From: an uncultured Flavihumibacter sp.
GTDB taxonomy: Bacteria > Bacteroidota > Bacteroidia > Chitinophagales > Chitinophagaceae
Reading direction: 5' to 3'
Assembly: GCA_946482545.1 (NCBI GenBank)
Contig: CAMLRX010000133.1
Span: 1 to 13,863, forward strand
DNA: 13,863 nucleotides
A program made the position numbers and the translations under genes. Position 1 is the first letter of the stretch. Each line of letters starts with the position of its first letter. Below, piece after piece: positions 6,866-13,863 of the stretch. The notes beneath the pieces were generated by a model. That model worked only from the letters and a program-made list of their open reading frames with translations, was not told the origin of the DNA and did no database searches.

Positions 6866-9800
6866 ATGCAAGAAATGCTACCTGTAAAAATGCTGAAGCG
6901 CGCTTCCCTGGGTCTTGGGGCGCTGCTTACCGGTACGGTACTGCTGTTCCAGCCAACGATGGCAATGGCTGGCGTTGCGTACATGTCTGGTCCTGTTCAG
7001 GCGTTGGTAAAAGTCTCCGGAAAAGTGACCGATGAAAAAGGTAATCCGCTTCCCGGTGTGAGCATCGCCGTTAAAAACGGATCAAATGGTGTGATGACGG
7101 ACAACGAAGGAAGATTCTCTATCAATGTGGAGGATGGCGCTGTTCTAACGGTGAGTTCAACTGGATTCGCTACAAGAGAAGTGAAGGTTTCCGGTAGCGA
7201 TGCGTTGAATATCGTACTTAAGGAAGATATTCAGGCATTGGATGAAGTGGTTTCCATTGGTTACCAGAAAATGCGTAAATCTGATCTTACTGGCGCGGTA
7301 TCCAGTGTAAAAGCCAATGAACTGAACCTGTCTACACCAACGCTTAGTCAGGCGCTGGTGGGTAAAGTGGCGGGTGTGCAGGTGTCGCAGGTGAGCGGTG
7401 CACCCAACGCGGGTGCGAAGATCCGGGTGCGTGGCATCGGTTCCATCAACGCGAGTTCAGAGCCATTGTATGTGATTGATGGTTATGCGGTGGGCGGCAA
7501 CCAGAATTCCGGTCCGGGCAATGGTGGCACGGGAACAGGCGGCTTCAATCCTAGTACTAATGGTAACGATATCTTTATCAATCCTGATGATATTGAGTCG
7601 ATAGAAATTCTGAAAGATGCAGCATCTGCAGCCATTTATGGTTCAAGGGCCGCAGCGGGTGTGGTGCTGATCACTACCAAAAGAGGAAAGCTGGGTAAAG
7701 GAAAACTGGAATACCATTACCAGCTTGGCGTTCACCAACTGGCAAAGAAAGTGGAAATGATGAACGGCGCGGAATTCGCACAAATGTTCATCGATGGCAG
7801 GAACGGGAACTACAAGAATACGCTCATCGCCAACGGTGTTACCTGGAACGATGCGTTTTATTCTGATGACAACGCCACACGTATCGCGAAAGGTGGCGGA
7901 AACTCCAGTACGATTCTGAAATCTATTTATGATTTCGCCAACCAGAAAATGATTCAGCCCGAGTTCAATACCGACTGGCAGGATGCTTTGTACAGAAGCG
8001 CATTGGTACAGCGGCACAACCTTTCTTTTTCCGGTGGAAAAGATGGCGTAAGGTATGCGTTGAGTGGCGGCTACCAGGATCAGCCGGGTATTATCACGGC
8101 TACTTTTCAGAAAAGAATCAACTTCAGAGCGAATGTTGACGCTGAGGTGAATAAAAAACTATCGGTAGGCGCAAGCATGGCATTCACGAATACAGATGGC
8201 CGTGAAGTTCAGGAAGGACGATTCAACCAGGGGCCAATACTGGGCGCTTTGGTGATGATGCCTATATTTCCTGTGTACAACACGGATGGATCACTTCAAC
8301 TGGGGCGCGCCTCAGAAAGAACTGACGGATTCCAATATGCGTTCCAGACCATCGAAAATCCTGTAGCACTGGCGCAAAAGGTGAACATCACAAGAAAAGG
8401 TATCCGCGGCACCTATAATGGTAATGCAGTTTATAAGGTACTTCCGGGCCTGTCTGCCAAAGTAAACCTTGGCTTGCAGACTTACAACGAAAAGTATGAA
8501 TACTTTTATCCCACTACTTTAAGCAGTGGCGTAAACCCTCCGGGATCCGCCGCAGCAATCGCCGCAGCAAGGGCTTCGGCGCAAACCATCAATACCCTCG
8601 ACAGGCTAGCGGAATTTACCGTGAACTACCAGAAGCAGTTCGGTAAACACAATATCAACGCGCTCGCCGGTTATTCGGCGCAGGAAACTACCAGCGATAT
8701 CGTAAGCGTGGAAGCAAGAAACTTCAGCAATGACCTGGTTCCGGAGATCACGGCGCAAGGCGCGGCCGCAGGAAGTTTCCTGTTGCAGGACAATACCGGT
8801 AAAGCTGTTACCACGCTGGTTTCCTATTTCTCCAGGGTGATGTACAACTTCGACGACCGCTACTACGCTTCCGCCTCCATTCGTGCAGATGGTTCTTCCA
8901 GGTTTGGTCCGCAGAACAGGTTCGGTACCTTTCCTTCTGTTTCCGGAGGATGGAATATTTCCAATGAATCTTTTTACAACAACTGGCTTGGAGCCGGCTC
9001 TACCTTGAAACTCCGTGCCAGTTGGGGATTGAGCGGCAACAACAATATCGGTAATTACCGTTACGAGCAACTCCTCGCGCAACCCGGCGGTACCGTAACC
9101 GGCGAGAACATCCTCACTGCGATCTGGGCCCAGGGCATCACGGATGATAAACTGGGTTGGGAGTCTACTTCCCAATACAATATCGGTACAGATGTTACTT
9201 TGCTGAATGGCAGAATCGGCGCGATCTTCAACTATTATGTGGGACGTTCCTTCAACCTGCTCTATGGAAAAAGTGTCTCTGCAATCAGTGGCGCAAGAAC
9301 TGTGTTGACCAACCTGAAAAACTCTGATATCCGCAACCACGGGTTCGACCTTCAGCTTGATGCGAAAGTGATCCGCAAAAAAGATTTCTCTTTCAACTTC
9401 AGCGGAAACATCACCGCCAACAGGAATGAGGTGAGAAGTCTGGACGGCGCCAGTGCCCTGTACAATGCAGGCGCTGAACGTTCTTACACCACACACGTAA
9501 CAAGAGAAGGCAATGCAATCGGCATGTTTTACGGTTTCCGCGTGGCGGGAATGGTGCGCGAAAGTGATATGGCCAACATTGCAGCGGATGATGCTGTTTA
9601 CAAGGCCAACAACAATGCTTTCCCCAAAGGTTATGTGCTGAAAGGTCCGGCACGTTCAAATGCTTCCAGTACACCACTTGCACCGGGAGACCTGTATTTC
9701 GTGGATACAAATGGAGACGGTGTGGTAACGGATGCTGACAAAGATGTGATCGGTTCTCCCTATCCCGACTTTACCTACGGATTTAACCTGAGTTTCAATT

Positions 9801-10276
9801 ATAAGCATTTCGACCTGAGTGCGTCTTTTAACGGATCACATGGTAACGAGGTACTGGATGGACAGGATTATTATATCCGCAATATGGAAGGTTCAGGCAA
9901 CCAGTATAAAGTGCTGGTGAACAGGTACAGGAGTGAAGCTGAACCCGGAAATGGCCATGATTACAGGGCCTCGCGTGGTGGAACACAGAGCAACAGCACC
10001 AGGTTGTCTGATTACTATTTGCAGGATGGAACATTTTTCAGGTGCACGAATATCACACTCGGGTTCAATGTGCCGATGAGCCAGGGACTGAAGAAAGCCG
10101 GACTGAGCAGTGTGCGTATTTACGGCGGTATAGATAACGCGTTCACCATCACCAATTACCTGGGCTATAATCCTGAAGTGGATTACAACAATGGCAGCAA
10201 CCTTACGCCCGGTGTTGATTACGGAAAATATCCATTGGTGCGTGCTTTCAATTGTGGTATTCGTATGGCTTTTTAA
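6866..10276 (+). CDS. SusC/RagA-type TonB-dependent outer-membrane transporter
   Basis: The 1136-residue protein has a signal peptide (hydrophobic LGLGALLTGTVLLF, cleavage likely after MAMA). A carboxypeptidase-D-regulatory-like domain spans about 49-118 (VSGKVTDEKGNPLPGVSIAV). It is followed by the SusC signature region (LDEVVSIGYQK, then SDLTGAVSSVKANEL). The plug is at about 140-275, with IRVRGIGSIN, PLYVIDG and a DIESIEILKDAASAAIYGSR motif, and the beta-barrel fills the rest, ending in phenylalanine as expected for Bam-assembled barrels. A calcium-loop-like DTNGDGVVTDADKD is seen near 945. SusC forms the channel closed by SusD and takes up large ligands with TonB energy. An alternative start, Met9 at 6890, would give a more usual leader. 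Length and domains look complete. The ligand is unknown. Confidence 0.96.
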   Translation: MQEMLPVKMLKRASLGLGALLTGTVLLFQPTMAMAGVAYMSGPVQALVKVSGKVTDEKGNPLPGVSIAVKNGSNGVMTDNEGRFSINVEDGAVLTVSSTGFATREVKVSGSDALNIVLKEDIQALDEVVSIGYQKMRKSDLTGAVSSVKANELNLSTPTLSQALVGKVAGVQVSQVSGAPNAGAKIRVRGIGSINASSEPLYVIDGYAVGGNQNSGPGNGGTGTGGFNPSTNGNDIFINPDDIESIEILKDAASAAIYGSRAAAGVVLITTKRGKLGKGKLEYHYQLGVHQLAKKVEMMNGAEFAQMFIDGRNGNYKNTLIANGVTWNDAFYSDDNATRIAKGGGNSSTILKSIYDFANQKMIQPEFNTDWQDALYRSALVQRHNLSFSGGKDGVRYALSGGYQDQPGIITATFQKRINFRANVDAEVNKKLSVGASMAFTNTDGREVQEGRFNQGPILGALVMMPIFPVYNTDGSLQLGRASERTDGFQYAFQTIENPVALAQKVNITRKGIRGTYNGNAVYKVLPGLSAKVNLGLQTYNEKYEYFYPTTLSSGVNPPGSAAAIAAARASAQTINTLDRLAEFTVNYQKQFGKHNINALAGYSAQETTSDIVSVEARNFSNDLVPEITAQGAAAGSFLLQDNTGKAVTTLVSYFSRVMYNFDDRYYASASIRADGSSRFGPQNRFGTFPSVSGGWNISNESFYNNWLGAGSTLKLRASWGLSGNNNIGNYRYEQLLAQPGGTVTGENILTAIWAQGITDDKLGWESTSQYNIGTDVTLLNGRIGAIFNYYVGRSFNLLYGKSVSAISGARTVLTNLKNSDIRNHGFDLQLDAKVIRKKDFSFNFSGNITANRNEVRSLDGASALYNAGAERSYTTHVTREGNAIGMFYGFRVAGMVRESDMANIAADDAVYKANNNAFPKGYVLKGPARSNASSTPLAPGDLYFVDTNGDGVVTDADKDVIGSPYPDFTYGFNLSFNYKHFDLSASFNGSHGNEVLDGQDYYIRNMEGSGNQYKVLVNRYRSEAEPGNGHDYRASRGGTQSNSTRLSDYYLQDGTFFRCTNITLGFNVPMSQGLKKAGLSSVRIYGGIDNAFTITNYLGYNPEVDYNNGSNLTPGVDYGKYPLVRAFNCGIRMAF

Positions 10277-10296
10277 TCCTTATTAAATTTCAGCAA

Positions 10297-11835
10297 ATGA
10301 AAAATAAATTCGTTCCGGTCATGGCAGTGGTGCTCCTCGCAGGAATCACTTCATGTAAGAAATCGTTCATGGAACAAAGTTCCCCCAACTCCGTAAACAT
10401 TGAGCAGGGGATGAATACAGAGGCCGATATCGCCCTTGCTGTGAACGGCGCTTACGAAGCGCTCAGAAGTTCAAATTGTATTGGCGAAGAAGCCATCCTC
10501 TGGACCGATGATCGTTCGGATGACTATAATAGTACCGATAACCAATCGAACAGCGGTGATCCTTTTCAGTTCACAGCTTTCGCACTGGCGCCCATCAATC
10601 CATACCTCTACAACCATTGGGTGGCGCTGTACAATCCGATTGTAAGAGCGAATGTGGTGCTCTCTCAGATAGATAAAATTGAATTTTCGAATGAAGCAAC
10701 GAAAACACAATACATCGCTGAGATGAAGTTCATCCGGGCCGTGATGTATTTTATGCTGGTCCGTGAATTCGGAGATGTGCCCGTTGTAACTGAAAGGCTT
10801 ACCAATCCTGAGCAGGTGGAAGCGCTTACCTATCGCCGTAAGCGGGAAGAAGTATATGCGCAGATATTCTCCGACCTGAAAGATGTTGCTGAAAGTAACC
10901 TGCCAATTGTGCAACCCGCTGCAGGAAAGGGGCGCGCTTCACTTCAGGCTGCCAACGCCATGCTGGGAAAGGCTTATCTGACCGCGGCCGCATCAGGTGT
11001 TGACGCAGCGAACGCAACCGCAAACCTGAACAACGCGAAAAACTATCTCCTGGCCTGTTACAACCAAAGAACTTTCGCTAAGTTGTCTGATATTCCTTTC
11101 GTGGATGTTTTTGATGTTGCAAAAGAAGCCTCGAATCCCGAAATCATCTGGCAGATATCTTATAAGCAGGGCGATCCTACCTATTCTTCTACTATTGCAC
11201 GCAACAATCAGGCTACAGGAGAAAGCACCAATTCGCAGGCGGTTTCCACCGGTGCAGGCCGTGCTCCAACACTTGACCTGGTAAAGGAATTTGAAACGAA
11301 TGATCAAAGAAGGAGTTTTACGTTTAAATACGCTGCACATCCTTCTGTTCAGAACAATTACATCACGAAGTTCAGAGATGTAAGTTCAACTGCCGGAACA
11401 CTTGGAAGGGGCGGAAATGACTGGATTTTGATGCGCTACGCGGATGTGATTCTTTGTCTCGCTGAAGTTTCCATGCTCCTCAACGATGAACCTAACGCGA
11501 TCATGTACCTCGATATGGTGCGCACACGTGCCGGGCTTCCAGGTTATACCGCCATGCAGAATGACGCTACTTACAAAACCAAATTCCCGACCTTGAAACT
11601 GGCCATTCTTCATGAACGCAGGGTGGAACTCGCTTTCGAACACCACCGCTGGCACGACCTTGTCCGGTTCTTTACGCCCGAACAACTGGTGGCTTATTTT
11701 AAACAGAAGAGCCAGGCGGATTATAATAATTCTCCGCTCAGCAATATCGGAACGAAGGATTATTATTTCCCTATACCGTTAGATGAAAATAAACTTGATC
11801 CGGAGAAGATGTACCAGAATCCGGGATACGAGTAA
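10297..11835 (+). CDS. SusD/RagB-family outer-membrane nutrient-binding lipoprotein
   Basis: The ATG at 10297 is preferred over an upstream in-frame ATG at 10252 because it directly precedes a lipoprotein leader, KNKFVPVMAVVLLAGITSC, with lipidated Cys20; the upstream start would lie inside the end of susC. The 512-residue protein has the SusD alpha-helical N-terminal domain (NTEADIALAVNGAYEALR, then FIRAVMYFMLVREFGDVPVV, typical of the family). Its C-terminal domain carries ILMRYADVILCLAEVSMLL, the AIMYLDMVRTRAGLP helix and LHERRVELAFEHHRWHDLVR. SusD caps the SusC barrel at the cell surface and binds ligand before uptake. The gene starts 20 bases after susC and ends just before a strong terminator. 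As SusD sequences diverge quickly, the ligand cannot be read from the sequence. Confidence 0.96.
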   Translation: MKNKFVPVMAVVLLAGITSCKKSFMEQSSPNSVNIEQGMNTEADIALAVNGAYEALRSSNCIGEEAILWTDDRSDDYNSTDNQSNSGDPFQFTAFALAPINPYLYNHWVALYNPIVRANVVLSQIDKIEFSNEATKTQYIAEMKFIRAVMYFMLVREFGDVPVVTERLTNPEQVEALTYRRKREEVYAQIFSDLKDVAESNLPIVQPAAGKGRASLQAANAMLGKAYLTAAASGVDAANATANLNNAKNYLLACYNQRTFAKLSDIPFVDVFDVAKEASNPEIIWQISYKQGDPTYSSTIARNNQATGESTNSQAVSTGAGRAPTLDLVKEFETNDQRRSFTFKYAAHPSVQNNYITKFRDVSSTAGTLGRGGNDWILMRYADVILCLAEVSMLLNDEPNAIMYLDMVRTRAGLPGYTAMQNDATYKTKFPTLKLAILHERRVELAFEHHRWHDLVRFFTPEQLVAYFKQKSQADYNNSPLSNIGTKDYYFPIPLDENKLDPEKMYQNPGYE

Positions 11836-11857
11836 TCCACACAGGCAGGTGCATATA

Positions 11858-11887
11858 AAATAACCCCGGAATAAACCGGGGTTATTT
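11858..11887. terminator. Bidirectional intrinsic terminator between susD and the RomA-like gene
   Basis: AAATAACCCCGG and CCGGGGTTATTT form a perfect 12-bp stem around a 6-base loop (AATAAA). The six GC pairs lie next to the loop and the A/T outer ends give a U-rich tail in both directions, so it can stop the susCD operon from the left and the minus-strand TetR/hydrolase operon from the right. Confidence 0.88.
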
Positions 11888-11898
11888 ATTTCATTTAC

Positions 11899-11913
11899 GG
11901 TGTTTAAAACACC
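11899..11913. repeat. 15-base palindrome GGTGTTT-A-AAACACC next to the hydrolase stop codon
   Basis: Seven-base arms surround one A immediately after the stop of the minus-strand hydrolase gene. As RNA it could form a short GGTGT/ACACC stem. It probably contributes to 3'-end formation for the minus-strand transcript; the stronger 12-bp hairpin lies a few bases further on. Confidence 0.5.
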
Positions 11914-13041
11914 TTATTTCAGTGATTCCCACCAGGCATTTTCCCTGATACTATCACCGGGGAACAGTGGTTCTCCGATTAAAGGTGTAACAACGGGTAA
12001 ACCAAGTTGTCTGCTTTTGGTGGTAACCCGCACAATCGGATCATCCCAGGCATGATTTCCAAGTTGGAACTTACTCCAGTGCACAGGAAACAGTACTTTG
12101 GCTTTCAGGTCAAGCGCGGCCTGCGCCACTTCTTCGGGCATCATGTGGATGTATTTCCAGCTTTTATCGTATTGACCGCATTCCAGCATGGCGATATCGA
12201 AGGGGCCGAATTGTTTTCCGATGGCTTGAAAATGTGAATCAAATCCGCTATCGCCGCCCATATAAATGCGTTGTGTAGGTGTTTTCAACGCGAAGGATAC
12301 CCATAAAGTTCCGTTCCGTTTAAAACCCCGTCCGGAAAAATGTCTTGCAGGCAATAGGGTTACTTCGAATCCGGAATCCAGTGCAACCGTGGTGTTCCAG
12401 TCTTCCTCAATAATCATTTTCGGATCGTAACCCCAGTATTCAAGGTGCGCACCTGTTCCCAATCCTGTGATCACCTTTTTAACTTTGGTTTTGAGGGCCA
12501 GCATAGTTTTGTAGTCAAGGTGATCGTAATGATCATGGGAGATGAACAAAAAATCGATTTCTGGGATATCTTCAACGGAATAGATGTCGGCTCCTTTAAA
12601 GCTTTTTGTGGTAAAGCTAAGTGGTGATGCGTTGCCGCTGAATACAGGATCGACCAGTATTTTCTTGCCGTCTATCTGCATAAAATAGGAGGAGTGTCCA
12701 AACCAGACGATCGTATTTTGCTGTGGCGGAAGTGTATGAAGGTTTGTTTTTACAGAAGGCAGACTGTCTTTCGGCGTACCATTACTTTTTCTTTCAAAGA
12801 GAAACTCTTTTAGCACAGCGAAATAGCTGGCGCCTTCGGTAAGAGCGGGGGTATGACTAAGATTCTGAAATGCACCATCTTTATAATTGGGCGATTTTTT
12901 CATCCGCTCCAGTCTTTTGCCTTCAGGGGCTTTTCCGAAAACCGGCTGTTGCATAAATAAGTAGCCGGCAATAAAAATGCAGGCGATCAAAATAAGGATC
13001 CACAAAAACATGCGCTTGAGTATTTTAATTGTTTTTTTCAT
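11914..13041 (-). CDS. Membrane-anchored metallo-beta-lactamase-fold hydrolase (RomA/NAPE-PLD-like)
   Basis: The 375-residue protein has a basic start and one N-terminal membrane helix (about 11-30, FLWILILIACIFIAGYLFM), so the enzyme faces the periplasm or is membrane-bound. The catalytic domain begins near WFGHSSYFMQIDGKKILVDP at 113-132. Metal ligands expected for the family are all present: H169-D170-H171-x-D173-H174 in SHDHYDHLD, H234 in ARHFSGRG, D264 in GGDSGFD and H321 in FPVHWSKF. The WFGHSS start and the ARHFSGR segment point to the NAPE-PLD/RomA branch rather than true beta-lactamases. Members include phospholipases and proteins of unknown substrate; romA of enterobacteria sits beside the TetR gene ramR. 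Its ATG directly abuts the TetR stop (TAA then ATG), so the two are almost certainly co-transcribed and perhaps translationally coupled. Confidence 0.9.
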   Translation of the reverse strand: MKKTIKILKRMFLWILILIACIFIAGYLFMQQPVFGKAPEGKRLERMKKSPNYKDGAFQNLSHTPALTEGASYFAVLKEFLFERKSNGTPKDSLPSVKTNLHTLPPQQNTIVWFGHSSYFMQIDGKKILVDPVFSGNASPLSFTTKSFKGADIYSVEDIPEIDFLFISHDHYDHLDYKTMLALKTKVKKVITGLGTGAHLEYWGYDPKMIIEEDWNTTVALDSGFEVTLLPARHFSGRGFKRNGTLWVSFALKTPTQRIYMGGDSGFDSHFQAIGKQFGPFDIAMLECGQYDKSWKYIHMMPEEVAQAALDLKAKVLFPVHWSKFQLGNHAWDDPIVRVTTKSRQLGLPVVTPLIGEPLFPGDSIRENAWWESLK

Positions 13042-13683
13042 TTAATCTATACTGATCATATCCCATAAAAGGTTTACTGTTTCCTCAATCAGGGCATCCT
13101 GCTTTTTTTTAGAGAGGTGAGCATTAGTGAGGTATTTGTATAATCCGAAAAGCTGGCTCATTACAATGGTGATCATAAAATCAACATCCATGGGTTTGAG
13201 TAACTTTTCCTTAATGCCTTTTTTCAACAGATCTATAGAGGGTTTGGCCTGCGTCTCCATTTCTTCCGATGGCACCATTTTAAGAAAAGGGGAATGGTGA
13301 AACTGTTCAATGAACTGAAACTCATGGCTGTGTTGAAGCCCCCATTTTATGGATGCTGTAAATATGCCACTTAGTTTTTCTTTTAGTGGAATTTCTTTCT
13401 CCAGGAACGGAGCTGTGCATGTGCCCATCATTTGTTTGATCCGAATGTAGAGGGCCACCACGAGTTCATCTTTTGTTTTGAAGTAGTGGAAAAGCGTTCC
13501 ATGCGCCACTCCTGCTTCTTTAGCTATACTGCTTGTTGGGGTGCCATGAAATCCATTCGCAACAAACAGTTTTAGTGCAGCGGAAAGGAGTTCCTGTTTT
13601 TTGTCTGGTATGTTTGATTGAGTAATCACTCGGTAAAAGTAGTTTAAATTCTCAAAACATTTTTTTATTTGGATGAACGGCAT
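13042..13683 (-). CDS. TetR/AcrR-family transcriptional regulator
   Basis: The protein is 213 residues from the ATG at 13683. A TetR DNA-binding domain is clear: KKQELLSAALKLFVANGF, then TSSIAKEAGVAHGTLFHYF and KTKDELVVALY, about residues 28-80. The C-terminal ligand-binding part is helical (KLSGIFTASIKWGLQHSHEF, later SQLFGLYKYLTNA and EETVNLLWDMI). The first 18 residues are not typical of the family and are encoded by AT-rich DNA resembling an untranslated leader, so the GTG at 13629 (195 residues, starting MITQSNIPDKKQE) may be the true start. It precedes the RomA-like hydrolase with no intergenic base and probably represses this pair in response to a small molecule. The effector is unknown. 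Confidence 0.9.
   Translation of the reverse strand: MPFIQIKKCFENLNYFYRVITQSNIPDKKQELLSAALKLFVANGFHGTPTSSIAKEAGVAHGTLFHYFKTKDELVVALYIRIKQMMGTCTAPFLEKEIPLKEKLSGIFTASIKWGLQHSHEFQFIEQFHHSPFLKMVPSEEMETQAKPSIDLLKKGIKEKLLKPMDVDFMITIVMSQLFGLYKYLTNAHLSKKKQDALIEETVNLLWDMISID
13620..13631. promoter_or_regulatory. Candidate TetR operator (near-palindrome GAGTAATCACTC)
   Basis: Ten of the 12 positions are symmetric (GAGTnATnACTC). The site overlaps the candidate GTG start codon (13627-13629) of the TetR gene and would suit an autoregulatory operator. It is short for a TetR site and might be chance; if the ATG at 13683 is used it would be inside the coding region. Confidence 0.3.
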
Positions 13684-13780
13684 AGAATAGGATATGTGTT
13701 GGCTTCAATGGCGTGATAACTGAAACTACTTTGTGAAAGCTTTTAATGAAATAGGGCTGATGGCAATAACCGAGGTGGCA

Positions 13781-13822
13781 GTTTTACCTGTTGCGCGGCG
13801 TTAGTCGCGAAACGGGTAAAAC
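13781..13822. repeat. 17-position hairpin whose right arm is the first tandem-repeat unit
   Basis: Left arm GTTTTACCTGTTGCGCG (13781-13797) pairs with CGCGAAACGGGTAAAAC (13806-13822) around the 8-base loop GCGTTAGT. All positions pair except one G/A mismatch, with one T/G wobble. The left arm is thus an inverted, slightly diverged copy of the repeat unit that starts at 13811. It is followed by A-rich rather than T-rich plus-strand DNA, so on the plus strand it does not look like a standard terminator. Confidence 0.75.
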
Positions 13823-13863
13823 GGGTAAAACGGGTAAAACGGGTAAAACGGGTAAAACGGGTA
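13811..13863. repeat. 9-bp tandem repeat array (AACGGGTAA), running off the window
   Basis: Five perfect copies of AACGGGTAA (13811-13855) are followed by eight bases of a sixth that is cut by the window edge, so the total copy number is unknown. The copies are identical, which implies recent expansion or homogenisation. There are no spacers, so this is not a CRISPR array. It lies about 130 bases upstream of the TetR gene. A contig breaking inside the repeat would also explain why the sequence stops here. Confidence 0.95.

Noticed and set aside
8606..9496. Long open frame (296 codons) on the minus strand inside susC
   Set aside because: It is fully antisense to a conserved, complete SusC barrel region and its translation lacks any recognisable fold or start context; it is a shadow of the coding strand.
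10252..10296. Upstream in-frame ATG for the SusD gene
   Set aside because: It lies inside the end of susC and would place 15 extra residues ahead of an otherwise standard lipoprotein leader.
13781..13822. Possible integron attC site, from the GTTAG-containing hairpin
   Set aside because: The loop GTTAGT does not fit the GTTRRRY/RYYYAAC core-site pair, there are no gene cassettes and no integrase.
13811..13863. Possible CRISPR array
   Set aside because: The 9-bp units are contiguous with no spacers and are far shorter than CRISPR repeats; no cas genes are present.

Overview
The window looks like chromosomal DNA from a member of the Bacteroidota, most likely the Chitinophagaceae or a close relative. 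This is inferred from a SusC/SusD pair, Bacteroidota-style lipoproteins, a PBP1C with a C-terminal BiPBP_C-like tail, near absence of Shine-Dalgarno sequences, and an exact TAnnTTTG-type -7 promoter element at 4626-4633. No tRNA, rRNA, CRISPR array or insertion sequence was recognised.

Layout. Bases 1-921 hold the 3' end of a penicillin-binding protein 1C gene. It converges on a small META-domain (HslJ-like) lipoprotein gene on the minus strand (966-1397). Divergent from that is a tight plus-strand cluster, 1630-3617: a secreted or lipid-anchored intradiol-dioxygenase-fold protein, an unrecognised 180-residue protein, and a pirin/YhaK-like bicupin that lacks the usual metal-binding histidines. 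The cluster's last stop codon overlaps the stop of a minus-strand Rpn/PD-(D/E)XK nuclease-family gene (3614-4449), which carries a single-base frameshift near 4350.

The central block, 4653-11835, is a probable four-gene operon with gaps of about 20 bases: an exported DUF218/YdcF-like protein with a large unrecognised N-terminal half, an exported protein of unknown function with propeller-like repeats, a full-length SusC-type TonB-dependent transporter, and its SusD-type lipoprotein partner. It ends in a 12-bp perfect hairpin that can act as a terminator in both directions. No glycoside hydrolase, peptidase or ECF sigma/anti-sigma pair is linked, so the imported substrate cannot be named.

On the minus strand, a TetR-family regulator (13042-13683) is followed with no gap by a membrane-anchored metallo-beta-lactamase-fold hydrolase of the RomA/NAPE-PLD type (11914-13041); the regulator probably controls this two-gene unit. 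The window ends inside a perfect 9-bp tandem repeat (unit AACGGGTAA, from 13811 to the edge). Its first unit is also the right arm of a 17-position hairpin with an inverted, slightly diverged copy just upstream. This repeat and the substrate-unknown SusCD operon are the least explained parts of the window.
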